A stretch of 64,000 bases of DNA from CAZDDB01 sp963843285. Lineage in GTDB: Bacteria; Acidobacteriota; HRBIN11; JAKEFK01. The translations under genes and the position numbers were made by a program. The notes beneath the pieces were generated by a model. The model worked only from the letters and a program-made list of their open reading frames with translations, ran no database searches and was not told the origin of the DNA. The DNA lies in the NCBI GenBank assembly GCA_963843285.1, contig CAWJJO010000003.1, positions 46,974 through 110,973 of the forward strand, read 5' to 3'. Shown piece after piece: positions 17,653 to 26,849 of the stretch; position 1 is the first letter of the stretch; every line of letters starts with the position of its first letter.

Positions 17653-18908
17653 GTTGGAACGACCTGCTGCAGCTTCTTATATTCAGGAAGTTCACATCTC
17701 ATTCCAAGAGGGCCGAATAGCTTGCTGACGTCTTCCCGGAACACATTCCCAATCAAAATGTCGATGATATTTCTGCGGGTATCAGGAAATTCTTGGAGAA
17801 ATTTCGCGAAGCTGAACTCCTTTGTATAGAACGCATATACGAGCTTTCGGATCGCTTCCATGCCTGCCGCAAATTCGTTACCAAATTTTCCAAGCTGCGC
17901 TGCGGAAAGATCTCCTTTCCCCAGTCCTTCATGAATCGCTTCCGCTGCCATTTCTCCCGAAGTCAGAGCGAGCAAAACGCCGGAGGAATAAATCGGATCC
18001 AGGAATCCAAACGCATCTCCTACCAGAACCCAGCCGTCTCCTGCGATGCGGGTCGCGCGATAGGAAAAATCTTTGGTTACCTTCATCGGGAAGAGCTGTT
18101 GGGATGGTACCATTCGCCACTGAAGCGGTTTGCAACGGGCGACTTCCTCTTCAAAAATTTGCTGTGGCTCTCCTTCCCTGTTTTGCACCAGGTATTCCAT
18201 CGATCCCACCACACCGATGCTGACTATGTTTTCCGGAAGCGGAATGTACCAAAACCATCCTTCTTCATTGTCCGTGTGAATGACGAGCGTCGCGCCTTCA
18301 TCGATTCCGGGATCGCGGATTGCGCCTCGAAAGTGCGAGTAAATCGCGGCTTTCTTGAGCTTTGGTTCCTGTCGGCTGATTTTGAGCTTGCGCGAAATCA
18401 AAGCATTCTGCCCGGTTGCATCCACGATTACACGTCCATAGAAGCGTTCTTCCGCTCCGCCATTTTGACGGCAAACGACACCGACAGCGCGTTCTCCTTC
18501 TAAGATCACATCGGAGACGCTGATACCGAACCGGACCTGGGCGCCTTTTTCTGCGGCATTGTCTGCCAGCATCTGGTCGAATTCGCTACGAAGGACTTGC
18601 CAGGTCTGCGAGCTTTCGTGGGGATCGTTGCTGAAAAAATAAAATGGTGAAGTCGGGTTTCCCTGTTTTGTGTAAAACTGGATGCTGTATTTCTGAGGAA
18701 AGTGACTTTTTTTCATCTTCTCCAGCATCCCCAGTTTCTGGAGCGGCCAGTACGTTCCCGGCATCAACGATTCGCCAATTTTGAAACGTGGAAAGATCTC
18801 ACGTTCCAGCAACAAGACCCTGTGTCCATACTGCGCTGTCAGGGTAGCAACCGAGGAGCCCCCCGGACCTGCGCCCATTACGATTACGTCATACACTTCC
18901 TTGCTCAT
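17649..18908 (-). CDS. FAD-dependent oxidoreductase, flavin-dependent halogenase-like
   Basis: 419 residues. FAD-binding GAGPGGSS at 13-20; GESLMP at 45-50, followed by FPQKYSIQF with Lys73 in the place of the catalytic lysine of phenolic flavin halogenases; the halogenase motif WxWxIP as WFWYIP at 218-223; and FLDPIYSSG at 302-310, near the FxxPxxxSG pattern also found in halogenases. These fit a flavin halogenase or a halogenase-like monooxygenase/reductase on a small molecule. No carrier protein or biosynthetic cluster is nearby, so the substrate is open. It overlaps both neighbours by 4 nt: the TonB receptor upstream and the DUF3311 gene downstream. Confidence 0.8.
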   Translation of the reverse strand: MSKEVYDVIVMGAGPGGSSVATLTAQYGHRVLLLEREIFPRFKIGESLMPGTYWPLQKLGMLEKMKKSHFPQKYSIQFYTKQGNPTSPFYFFSNDPHESSQTWQVLRSEFDQMLADNAAEKGAQVRFGISVSDVILEGERAVGVVCRQNGGAEERFYGRVIVDATGQNALISRKLKISRQEPKLKKAAIYSHFRGAIRDPGIDEGATLVIHTDNEEGWFWYIPLPENIVSIGVVGSMEYLVQNREGEPQQIFEEEVARCKPLQWRMVPSQQLFPMKVTKDFSYRATRIAGDGWVLVGDAFGFLDPIYSSGVLLALTSGEMAAEAIHEGLGKGDLSAAQLGKFGNEFAAGMEAIRKLVYAFYTKEFSFAKFLQEFPDTRRNIIDILIGNVFREDVSKLFGPLGMRCELPEYKKLQQVVPT

Positions 18909-20962
18909 AACCGGAAATCAACTCCTGCATACACGGCAAACGGATCGGCGGGAAGCGCTGATGTGGATCCGAATCCGCGCGTTTCATATTCACGATCTGT
19001 CAGGTTCTTAAAATTCAAACTGAATCGCCACCGGCTGATGTCATAAAATACCGCGGCGTCGAATGTCAGATGGCTGTCGATTTTGAACACATTATCTTCA
19101 GAAATGAACTGATCGCTGAGGTACCGTGGGCCTCCACCGATTCCAAAGCCGTTCTTGAATGTCCGTGTGGCCCACAGGTTCAGGATGTGTTGCGGAGCGA
19201 AAGCAGGAGTATTCCCGGAACGATCTACCGGTACGAATCCCTGTCCATTAAATACAAACTCTGCGAATTTTGTCAGCTCCGAATCATTCAAGGCATACGC
19301 GAACGCAAAATTCCATCGCGGATTTAGATTTCCACGGACTTCCAGCTCCACGCCGTTCGAACGCTGATCGCCATTCTGACGCGTGACACCGGTGGCATCC
19401 GGAATGGCGATGTTTTGTTTTTCGATATGATAAACAGCCATAGTTGTTATCAGCTTACCTTTCTGGAAATCATGCTTGATTCCCGCTTCGTACTGCGTGC
19501 TTTCCTCGGGTTTGCGGTCTCCGACCACCAGAGTCGACGGAGGCGCAAACGCTTGCCCTGCATTGAAGTATAAGGATAAGTTGGAGACGGGAGCGTAGAC
19601 AATCCCGACCATCGGGCTGAACTTATTTTCGTTGCGCGAAGTGGACGTGAACGTTTCGTCATAGTTCAACATGTCAAACCTTCCGCCCACGAGAAGGCGT
19701 ACTTGATCGGTGAAAATGAGCTGGTCCGTAAAATAGGGAGCGGCCACAAGGCTGCGTGCATCGCCGGCGGTAGATTGACCGGGAATGAAGAACAATGGCT
19801 CCGTAGCAGTTTCCACCGGATTTTCAGCGAAGATCGGCGGAAGCAGGGCAACATCGAGTGTGAAGTCATCATCGAATCGCATGAGCTCAAAACCGGTGAG
19901 CAGTTTGTGTTTGACGCCGCCTGTCTGAAAATTGATGACTGCTTCCAGCTGATTTCCCCAGACGTTCTGACTGTCATCCAGTACCGGTAACGTCCGAAAC
20001 ACCAATCCGGCAAAAGCGCCGTTGATCAGGGTGCCTTTAGAAAGCCAGTCCAGACGCGTGTTGTAGAGCTTATCGCGCAACGTGATCGAATCGCTGATCT
20101 TTGTTTCGTAATCGACGCGCGTACGATACAGATCCTGTTCTGACGTATCAAAGGGTGATTGATACGACGTTGTGCGCGGGACATCCAGGAGATGGTTTCC
20201 TTCGACTGGAATTCCGGAATCGGGATGATAGCGGTTGTGTTGATATTCGAAATTGATTCGCAGGTCGCTGCGATCACTGATGTGCCAGGTGAAGGCGGGA
20301 TTCACAGCAACGTCGTGTTTGTTCTTGTCATCGCGATAACGATCGGAAGCTTGCCACATTCCGTTCAGTCGAAATGCCGCGGTCGGACATCCTGTATTCC
20401 AATCAAATGCGCCCATGTACGTTCCGAACTGACCGTACGACGTTCCTATCCGTACAAAATCATCAAACAATGGTTGTTTGCGAATTAGATTGACGGTTCC
20501 CGAGAGTGGATTGCCTCCATACAGGAACGCACCCGGTCCCTTGAGGACTTCAACGCGATCGACGTTGTAGAGTTGGTAGAACGTAACTTCCGGTTCGGGT
20601 GCGCCATCTGTGAGTACCAAACTGCTGGAAAGTGAATCAAATCCGCGAATGGTAAAGAAATCGAAAATGCCAAATCCGGTTTGCGAATTCACCCCGCTCA
20701 CATTTCGCAAGGCTTCACCCAGCACAACGGCATCCTGAGTGTTGAATAGAGAAGCAGTTACCACCCCGACGCTCGCGGGCGTCCATTGCAGCAGCTCAGG
20801 AAGTTTGGTTGCGGTGGTGCTGACCGCGGGAGATTCAGGAGCATCCTCTTCAACAACAACATAGTAATCTTGCTTCTCGCCCGTTTCTTCCGTGTCTTGC
20901 GTCTGCGCAACTACAAATCCAGGAATGAGAACCATTAATAAAAACCAATATATCTTCCTCAT
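18905..20962 (-). CDS. TonB-dependent outer-membrane receptor (siderophore-receptor type)
   Basis: 685 residues from the ATG at 20962 (MRKIYWFLLMVLIPGFVVAQ, a signal peptide). Plug domain about 50-190 with SVGVVTASLF, TIRGFDSLSSSLVLTDG and VEVLKGPGAFLYGGNPLSGTVNLIRK. The beta-barrel runs to the C-terminus YAGVDFRL, ending in an aromatic/hydrophobic pattern suited to BAM insertion. It imports an iron chelate or another large ligand. It is coupled to the halogenase-like gene by a 4-nt overlap. The upstream gap contains a half copy of the ACCACAAAG repeat; the longer reading frame there is translated repeat. Confidence 0.92.
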   Translation of the reverse strand: MRKIYWFLLMVLIPGFVVAQTQDTEETGEKQDYYVVVEEDAPESPAVSTTATKLPELLQWTPASVGVVTASLFNTQDAVVLGEALRNVSGVNSQTGFGIFDFFTIRGFDSLSSSLVLTDGAPEPEVTFYQLYNVDRVEVLKGPGAFLYGGNPLSGTVNLIRKQPLFDDFVRIGTSYGQFGTYMGAFDWNTGCPTAAFRLNGMWQASDRYRDDKNKHDVAVNPAFTWHISDRSDLRINFEYQHNRYHPDSGIPVEGNHLLDVPRTTSYQSPFDTSEQDLYRTRVDYETKISDSITLRDKLYNTRLDWLSKGTLINGAFAGLVFRTLPVLDDSQNVWGNQLEAVINFQTGGVKHKLLTGFELMRFDDDFTLDVALLPPIFAENPVETATEPLFFIPGQSTAGDARSLVAAPYFTDQLIFTDQVRLLVGGRFDMLNYDETFTSTSRNENKFSPMVGIVYAPVSNLSLYFNAGQAFAPPSTLVVGDRKPEESTQYEAGIKHDFQKGKLITTMAVYHIEKQNIAIPDATGVTRQNGDQRSNGVELEVRGNLNPRWNFAFAYALNDSELTKFAEFVFNGQGFVPVDRSGNTPAFAPQHILNLWATRTFKNGFGIGGGPRYLSDQFISEDNVFKIDSHLTFDAAVFYDISRWRFSLNFKNLTDREYETRGFGSTSALPADPFAVYAGVDFRL

Positions 20963-20970
20963 TTTTATAT

Positions 20971-20999
20971 CCTTCGTGTTCTTTGTGCCTTTGTGGTAA
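20971..20999. repeat. Half copy of ACCACAAAG repeat (R5)
   Basis: One arm only: TTACCACAAAGGCACAAAG and so on, read on the minus strand, between the PQQ-like gene and the TonB receptor. It ends 8 nt before the receptor ATG. Confidence 0.75.
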
Positions 21000-21003
21000 T
21001 GCC

Positions 21004-22203
21004 CTACCCTCCGATCTGCAAACACACCATTTCCTTCTGATTTCGCAAATACAGCTTGCCGCCGGAAAGCGTGGGCTGAGTCCAGCACTTGCCCTGCAGA
21101 GCCTGCATGGTTGATTTTTCTCGATACTCCTCCGGCGTAGCTTCTGCAAGCACGAGCTGCCCCCGTTCACTGAGGACGATCAAGTGACCGTCAGCGAGAA
21201 TCAGGGAGCCTTTTCCAAAACCGGACTTCTGCCACTTTTCTTCGCCCGTGCTAACGTCAATGCAAGTCAGTATCGCGTTATCGAATCCGTAAATATGACC
21301 ATCAAAAAGTACGGAGGAATTAAAATGGTTTTTCATGGATTTGGTAAGCCAAACTTCATCCACACCGCCGGTTCTCACCCTCAAAAGGGCAGCTCCGTGG
21401 CCATAATTCGTCGAAATGAAAATCTTATCACTCGGGATAAAGATAGGAACCGCAGCATTGACAAACCAGTCGGTCTTCCAGGGGTATTTCCAGAGCACTT
21501 TACCGTCAGTGGGTGAGACCGAAAGAAGCATGGTACCTGAGAATACGATAATCTGACGCACGCCGTTCACTGTTACCGCGAGCGGCGAGGAATATCCGGG
21601 CTCATCTGTTGCTGATTTCCAAACAATCGAGCCCTTCGCTTTGTCAAAAGCTACAACAGCATTTCCTTCCGCGCCACCTACCGGCAGTATTAATAGATTT
21701 CCTTCCACAAGTGGGGAGGAAGCATATCCCCAGATCGGGATCTTGGCTTCAAGGGTCTTTTGATTATGCTCCCACACTTTTGTACCGTCTGATGCATTGA
21801 GGGCGTAAAGCGATCCTTGCGCGCCAAAGGCATAGACCATGTTTTCATCGACAGTTGGCTGAGCGCGCGGGCCGTTTCCCTGGTCATTGATAAAGTTGCT
21901 GTCTAAACGGAATCTCCAGATTTCTTTACCGGTGCCGGCATCCAGACAAACAACAAATTCATCGGATCCGCGCGCATCCATGGTATAGATGCGCCCTTGA
22001 ACTACGGAAATCCCCGAATATCCTTCACCGATTGGTACTTTCCACATCACCTTGGGACCCTCGGCAGGCCAACTTTTCAATAATCCCGTTTCTTTGGAAA
22101 TCCCGTCACGCGAAACTCCGCGATATTGCGGCCAATCAGTGGCCCCGGCGATTCCCACGGTTATTAAGAGCAAACAAAAAAGAAACGTGTTTCTCAATTT
22201 CAT
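21004..22203 (-). CDS. Secreted PQQ-like beta-propeller protein 1
   Basis: 399 residues. Signal peptide MKLRNTFLFCLLLITVGIAGA, then DWPQYRGVSRDGISKETGLL, the opening of a large family of secreted BamB/quinoprotein-like propellers. Repeated blades carry D(A/V)xTGKEIW-type motifs (DAGTGKEIW, NASDGTKVW, SPTDGKVLW, DVSTGEEKW). I see no separate dehydrogenase features, so PQQ binding is not claimed. It is closely similar to the 402-residue propeller at 27572-28780, sharing NHFNSSV, GHIYGFDNAIL and SGFGKGSLILAD. It lies 14 nt downstream of the esterase/TPR gene and upstream of the TonB receptor, so it should be in the BlaI-controlled operon. Confidence 0.88.
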   Translation of the reverse strand: MKLRNTFLFCLLLITVGIAGATDWPQYRGVSRDGISKETGLLKSWPAEGPKVMWKVPIGEGYSGISVVQGRIYTMDARGSDEFVVCLDAGTGKEIWRFRLDSNFINDQGNGPRAQPTVDENMVYAFGAQGSLYALNASDGTKVWEHNQKTLEAKIPIWGYASSPLVEGNLLILPVGGAEGNAVVAFDKAKGSIVWKSATDEPGYSSPLAVTVNGVRQIIVFSGTMLLSVSPTDGKVLWKYPWKTDWFVNAAVPIFIPSDKIFISTNYGHGAALLRVRTGGVDEVWLTKSMKNHFNSSVLFDGHIYGFDNAILTCIDVSTGEEKWQKSGFGKGSLILADGHLIVLSERGQLVLAEATPEEYREKSTMQALQGKCWTQPTLSGGKLYLRNQKEMVCLQIGG

Positions 22204-22217
22204 AATTCCTCCAATTT

Positions 22218-23699
22218 TTAACCTGCTCCTTGCAGCTTTTTCAACATCTCTACAGCGTTGGTATTTTCAGGATTTAGTTCCAGCGATTTGTTGAAGCTTT
22301 CAATCGCTAGGGATTTGTTACCTTCCGACATATGCGCCCGTCCCATCAGATCGTAGATGGCCCAGTAATCAGGATTCGCCTCGGCATTGAGCTTCAAGAT
22401 CTCGATCGCCTGCGCGTTTTTCTTTTGTGTAATCAGATTCTCTGCGATTCCATTCAATGTGTCTTCATCAAAGATGTTGAACTCCGGGTCGTTTTTCTTT
22501 ACTTCGCGAAAGATCGTTCTGGCGGATTCGATCCCTTTTTCCATCATGATCGCGACAAATTGTTCTTCGGTTGGTGGTGTTTTCAGCGCAGCGCGATGTT
22601 CCACCTTTGCCGATCCGTCCTCCGAGCTCTTCAGTAATGCAAGAGCATCTCGGTCTTTGCGCACCTCTACATTGAGGAAGCGGAGTGTGTATAAACATGT
22701 GGATTCATACACATTCTTCGCTCCTTTGATCATCGCGATCGTGGAGAAATCAGTCGGTGTAGCGCTTTTGAACTTGACCTGATACAGATCGGAATATTTG
22801 AGGAGCCGGAAGAATGTTGTATCTGAATCCGGCGCCGGCTCCTGTGTTGTCACATGCAACAGCGGGACCGCAAACCGGGACGGGCGATAGAGCGGATTTT
22901 GAAAGAGTACGGAATATCCGAAGCGGTTTGCCATCGAGCCATCCAGGCTCACCATTGCGTCCACATCGGTGTTATGCATAGCCAGCAATGAGCCGGCGAG
23001 CGCGCCGTAACTGAATCCGATCACCGCCAGTTTGTCCAGATCCGTTGAGCGAAAGCTGCGCATGTGACGGATCAGGTGCTGCAAGTCTTGCATTTGGGCG
23101 GATACTCCAATCGAATCGAAACTGAGCTGTCTTGAGGAGGCTCCTACTCCGGGGCTGGTTGCCACAACATATCCGTTGCTCGCAAGATATTCGCAAAGCA
23201 CGGCGTTTCCGTATGGAAAGGACATGCCCACACTGTGCGCCACAAGAATCAGCGGAAAGCGCCCGTCAGCGGGAGTCGCATCGCGTACAGCCGCCATTTC
23301 CGTCTTCAATGCTTCCTGGAGTTTCTCGGCTGCGACTCCTTCAAACCAGCGTGCATGTAAAAACCTGTCCATGCTCTGCTGTTTTTCCGATGCGGACGCT
23401 TCTCCGGATTTTTCTTCGCTTGCGGTCAGGACAACATAATCCTCGAAACGCATCCGCGCTCCCGACCCGCTTGCGGGGTACCAGAAGCTGATTTGCATTG
23501 GGCGAGCCCTCTCTCCCTGGTAAAGATTGCCGTCATAATCAAGCTTGCGTTTGTACGGTCGTGCCGGATCGTACTCGAACACAGTCCGAAAGCCCACACC
23601 GTAAGGTCCCGGTTTGAGATCGCCCCAGAACGGTCGTTCGCCTGCAAACAAACCGGACTGAATGAACAACAACAAAAACACCGCCAACAGTCTCGACAT
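22218..23699 (-). CDS. Secreted alpha/beta-hydrolase (PAF-acetylhydrolase-like) with C-terminal TPRs
   Basis: 493 residues from the ATG at 23699, chosen because GGAGG lies 5 nt upstream. Signal peptide MSRLLAVFLLLFIQSGLFA. The hydrolase core has HSVGMSFPYGNAVLCEYLASNGYVV near 155-180 and the nucleophile elbow GFSYG with Ser230, as in dienelactone/PAF-acetylhydrolase-like enzymes. About 400-490 holds TPR repeats (AIEILKLNAEANPDYWAIYDLMGRAHMSEGNK..AIESFNKSLELNPEN). It is predicted to hydrolyse an ester in the periplasm or outside the cell. It is the first gene of a long operon and its promoter carries a BlaI-type operator pair. Confidence 0.82.
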   Translation of the reverse strand: MSRLLAVFLLLFIQSGLFAGERPFWGDLKPGPYGVGFRTVFEYDPARPYKRKLDYDGNLYQGERARPMQISFWYPASGSGARMRFEDYVVLTASEEKSGEASASEKQQSMDRFLHARWFEGVAAEKLQEALKTEMAAVRDATPADGRFPLILVAHSVGMSFPYGNAVLCEYLASNGYVVATSPGVGASSRQLSFDSIGVSAQMQDLQHLIRHMRSFRSTDLDKLAVIGFSYGALAGSLLAMHNTDVDAMVSLDGSMANRFGYSVLFQNPLYRPSRFAVPLLHVTTQEPAPDSDTTFFRLLKYSDLYQVKFKSATPTDFSTIAMIKGAKNVYESTCLYTLRFLNVEVRKDRDALALLKSSEDGSAKVEHRAALKTPPTEEQFVAIMMEKGIESARTIFREVKKNDPEFNIFDEDTLNGIAENLITQKKNAQAIEILKLNAEANPDYWAIYDLMGRAHMSEGNKSLAIESFNKSLELNPENTNAVEMLKKLQGAG

Positions 23700-23708
23700 C
23701 ACATCCTC

Positions 23709-23743
23709 CATCAATTATAGTAATATTTACTACAATTGTAGGA
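23709..23743 (-). promoter_or_regulatory. BlaI-type operator pair and promoter of the esterase/TPR operon
   Basis: A perfect 12-bp palindrome CTACAATTGTAG (23730-23741) lies inside TACTACAATTGTAGGA. A weaker dyad CATCAATTATAG (23709-23720), 9 of 12 matches, is centred exactly 21 bp away. A perfect -10 box TATAAT on the minus strand (23714-23719) lies inside the second dyad. A repressor bound here would block RNA polymerase. Confidence 0.75.
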
Positions 23744-23798
23744 CATAATCAAGAGACGGGATTGGCAGCTGATTTGTTCCGGAACGGCAGGGTTTGCG

Positions 23799-24296
23799 CT
23801 ACGCGGAGATGGCCTGGACCATGAGATCCAGGATGATCCTGAGGGTGATCAGCATCACTCCTTTCATTTCTTCTCGAACTCCAGACTCGGGGGGCGCGTC
23901 ATTCACTTGCTCGATCAGATATCCGAGTAATTCAGGTTCGCGATGATTCTCAATCAGTGCAGATCCTGCTTTGAGCTGATCTTCATCGGACTTCTCGACG
24001 AAGTTTTGCAGCGATTTAAAAATCTGATCATCGGTATCCTCGATATCTTTCATCTTCACCTTTTTCATTCTCGGATAATGTTTCTTCAATACTTGCCAGC
24101 TCAAAAGCGTCATCGTGAAGAAGATATCCTGTTCGTCATCGTTGAACCCTTCGCGTTCCGAAACTGCAGCCGAGTACACAAGCAGGGCTACCTGCCGTTT
24201 TTGGAAGGTCCGAACAACACTCTGAGTCTCTTTTTCGTTGAGATGTGCGAGCGCTTGCTGAGCCTTTGCAATCTCCTCTCTCGTTATGCGAGCCAT
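23799..24296 (-). CDS. Hypothetical helical cytoplasmic protein
   Basis: 165 residues from the ATG at 24296 (MARITREEIAKAQQAL); upstream codons belong to repeat D1. No signal peptide and no motif I recognise. It is rich in charged helices (KAQQALAHLNEKETQSVVRTFQKRQ; NDDEQDIFFTMTLLSWQVLKKHYPRMKK) with a hydrophobic C-terminal helix (MLITLRIILDLMVQAISA). Codon use looks like its neighbours. It lies between the BlaI-type operator and the divergent antiporter gene. It could be transcribed from its own promoter; none is obvious. Confidence 0.6.
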   Translation of the reverse strand: MARITREEIAKAQQALAHLNEKETQSVVRTFQKRQVALLVYSAAVSEREGFNDDEQDIFFTMTLLSWQVLKKHYPRMKKVKMKDIEDTDDQIFKSLQNFVEKSDEDQLKAGSALIENHREPELLGYLIEQVNDAPPESGVREEMKGVMLITLRIILDLMVQAISA

Positions 24297-24349
24297 CAGT
24301 TTCAAACTATCAGAATCGCAGTAGAATGCCAAACATCTGTTATATTCAC

Positions 24350-24431
24350 GTGGTAGGGGCGACCCTTGTGGTCGCCCTCGTGTCGAGTTGCAATTCCATG
24401 CGGGCAGGCACAAGGCCTGCCCCTACCACGG
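24350..24431. repeat. Palindromic repeat, GTAGGGGCGACC type (D1)
   Basis: Perfect 12-bp terminal inverted repeat CGTGGTAGGGGC / GCCCCTACCACG. It contains an inner hairpin GGGCGACCCTTGTGGTCGCCC and a second inner hairpin GGGCAGGCACAAGGCCTGCCC. It sits between the divergent hypothetical and antiporter genes. Related copies are at 44753, 49937 and, more distantly, 54341. Confidence 0.85.
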
Positions 24432-24445
24432 TGTACTAGTCTGAT

Positions 24446-25741
24446 ATGGGCCATGAAGTAGAGCAGCGGTTGTTTCTGATTCTGCTGCAGCTTTCGGTCA
24501 TCATTTTGGTTGCGAGGCTGTTTGCGATCTTCTTTCGCCGGTTGAAACAGCCGATGGCCGTGGGCGAGCTTGCGGCGGGTCTTGTTTTGGGGCCATCTTT
24601 GATGGGATGGATGTTCCCGCAGGTTTTTGCGCTGATTTTCCCACCGGACTCGGTTTCAATTGGAAGGGATGTCGGTCAGGTATTGCGCGTCATCAGCCAG
24701 ATCGGACTTGTGTTCCTTCTGTTTCTGATCGGACTGGAATTTGATTTCCGCCATCTTCGAACGAACATCCGCGCGGCAATGGGAATCTCCATCAGCGGGA
24801 TTGTATTGCCGCTTGGACTTGGAATCGGATTAGGACACTGGTTGTATCCGCATGTGGGTGAGACGGTTCATCTGCAAGGATTCACCTTGTTTCTCGGGAC
24901 TGCGATGTCGATTACTGCATTGCCGATGCTTGCCCGAATGATGAAGGAACTCGGGATAACACCCACCAGACTTGGAACGATTGCTATCACAGCCGCGGCC
25001 GTGGACGACGTGGCCGGCTGGATTTTGCTTGCGTCCGTAACGGCCATGGTGCGCGCAAACTTCGAGCCGATCCAGAGCGTGATCATGATCGTGAAAACGG
25101 TCGGGTTTGCTTTGGTGATGATTTTTGCGGTGCGTCCCTTATTGCGTCGCTGGTTGAACCGTCGGTTGGAGCGAGACGGTGGCGCCCTGAACATGAATTT
25201 ATTTGCGATCTTATTGGTGTTGCTTTTTCTCTCCGCGATGGTTACCAGTTTGATTGGGATCTTTGCGATTTTCGGCGCATTTCTATTTGGCGCCATTCTC
25301 TCGGGTGAAGGAAAGTTGCGTGAATCGATCTCGGGGAATCTGTACAATTTCGTTGCCGTTTTCTTCTTGCCCGTCTTTTTTACCTACACCGGCATTCGCA
25401 CAAATATTGGATTATTGCACGGTCCGAACCTCTGGTTGTTCGCGGCAGCCGTTTCGCTGGTTGCAATCGCAGGCAAGTTCGGCGGCTGTTCGCTGGCAGC
25501 TGCGTGGAGCGGTTTCAAACGCAACGAATCGTTGTGCATCGGAGCGATGATGAATACACGCGCCTTGATGGAGCTGATTGTAATCAACGTGGGTTACGAG
25601 CTTGGCGTAATCCCACAAAGCGTTTTCAGCATGCTTGTAATGATGGCGCTGCTGACCACTATCATGACCACCCCGATGTTGCTCGCTTTTCGGAAGGGCA
25701 CTGAGCTGGAGCCTCACTTGCAGAAGTGGGTTTCACAATAG
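24446..25741 (+). CDS. CPA2 family cation:proton antiporter
   Basis: 431 residues, about 12 hydrophobic helices. Family stretches: PMAVGELAAGLVLGPSLMG near 36, FLLFLIGLEFDF near 95, GTAMSITALPMLARMM near 155, and VDDVAGW near 180, whose Asp pair is the ion-binding DD motif of electrogenic CPA antiporters. It exchanges Na+ or K+ for protons at the inner membrane. There is no regulatory TrkA-N domain at the C-terminus. Its 3' end overlaps the convergent blaR1-like gene by 80 bp. Confidence 0.9.
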   Translation: MGHEVEQRLFLILLQLSVIILVARLFAIFFRRLKQPMAVGELAAGLVLGPSLMGWMFPQVFALIFPPDSVSIGRDVGQVLRVISQIGLVFLLFLIGLEFDFRHLRTNIRAAMGISISGIVLPLGLGIGLGHWLYPHVGETVHLQGFTLFLGTAMSITALPMLARMMKELGITPTRLGTIAITAAAVDDVAGWILLASVTAMVRANFEPIQSVIMIVKTVGFALVMIFAVRPLLRRWLNRRLERDGGALNMNLFAILLVLLFLSAMVTSLIGIFAIFGAFLFGAILSGEGKLRESISGNLYNFVAVFFLPVFFTYTGIRTNIGLLHGPNLWLFAAAVSLVAIAGKFGGCSLAAAWSGFKRNESLCIGAMMNTRALMELIVINVGYELGVIPQSVFSMLVMMALLTTIMTTPMLLAFRKGTELEPHLQKWVSQ

Positions 25742-26831
25742 GAGACCGGTTCTGATGGGTGACATTCCACTTTTCGCGGAGCTTGTCTCGTTCGCAATCG
25801 CCGATGTCGATGGCTACCGCCGAATATACAATCAGGATTGATACAGCTACTACTGTTGTCAGGCGGTATACAAAGGCTGATCCTCCAATCCGGTCCGGAT
25901 GAATGATGTGATCGATCCGTTTTTTCAAATTTGAACCGCTTGCGCAGGAGACGCCTGCCATGCGGAAACCAAGACCAAACTTTAGAACTTTCAGAAGACC
26001 CGCCGCATAGACACGCGAATGGCCGCCTGCTTCGATCACGCGATCATCACAGGCGCGTTCCCGCTCCGCAAGAAGCTGACGATCGATCCACCAGACGACC
26101 GGATAAAACCAGAAAAGGGAGCTGATGACCATCTGAACGTAGCTGAGCAAATTGTCTTTGCGTGAGATATGAGCGAGCTCATGAATCAGAACCGCTTCTA
26201 ACTCCGCGTCTTGAAGTTCAGAAGTCATGTGTTCGGGAAATACGATGACCGGTTTGCGGATGCCCCATACGCCCGGTTCGGTGACGGCTTTACAGACCAT
26301 CAATTTGACAGGATCCATGATCGAAAGTGTTTGCTTTACACGTTCCAGGATTTCAAATTCCCTGCCTTCATTCAAGCAAGTTCCTGATTCCAGTCTGAAA
26401 GAAAAGTGTCTTTGCCGTTTCCACCATTTCCACAAGGACACCATTGCGCCGGCCAGCCACAGAATTCCCAGCACAAGGAAAATCCCCCACGCGTAACTAA
26501 ACGTACCGTTCGCCGACCCCGCAATATGGAACAATTGATGCTGCGTTCCCAGGGCTGTTTCCGGATCGCCTGTCGCATTTGCTACCGAGACAAAAAGAGA
26601 AGAAACACGAACCCCGGCTTCTCTGGCAAGGAACGAGAGCAAAGAAGACGGAAGGATAAACTTAAAGGATGCGATCAGCCAGATTGCATGCCGTACGCGC
26701 GCCGGCGCGCGGCGCAACAGGAGAATCGCAACAAATGCAAAAAAAGCAAATATTGTGGATTGCCAGAGATGGTTCAGAATTGCGGACCATCCGATGCTCC
26801 ACGATTCACCAAAGTAGGTTGCCCCGTTCAT
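25662..26831 (-). CDS. BlaR1-type M56 metallopeptidase, without penicillin-sensor domain
   Basis: 389-residue membrane protease. Helices at about 15-40, 48-66 and 114-135 precede a cytoplasmic zinc-peptidase domain with HELAH at 217-221 and the downstream Glu in CDDRVIEAGG. Then comes a last membrane helix (YRLTTVVAVSILIVYSAVAI) and a short tail. Canonical BlaR1/MecR1 carry a beta-lactam-binding domain of about 250 residues after that helix; here only about 40 residues follow, so the signal sensed must differ. It would cleave or trigger loss of the BlaI-like repressor encoded 18 nt upstream. Its tail is encoded opposite the antiporter 3' end. Confidence 0.88.
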   Translation of the reverse strand: MNGATYFGESWSIGWSAILNHLWQSTIFAFFAFVAILLLRRAPARVRHAIWLIASFKFILPSSLLSFLAREAGVRVSSLFVSVANATGDPETALGTQHQLFHIAGSANGTFSYAWGIFLVLGILWLAGAMVSLWKWWKRQRHFSFRLESGTCLNEGREFEILERVKQTLSIMDPVKLMVCKAVTEPGVWGIRKPVIVFPEHMTSELQDAELEAVLIHELAHISRKDNLLSYVQMVISSLFWFYPVVWWIDRQLLAERERACDDRVIEAGGHSRVYAAGLLKVLKFGLGFRMAGVSCASGSNLKKRIDHIIHPDRIGGSAFVYRLTTVVAVSILIVYSAVAIDIGDCERDKLREKWNVTHQNRSPIVKPTSASEAPAQCPSEKRATSGWS

Positions 26832-26849
26832 GGTGTTTTCCTCCCAAGG

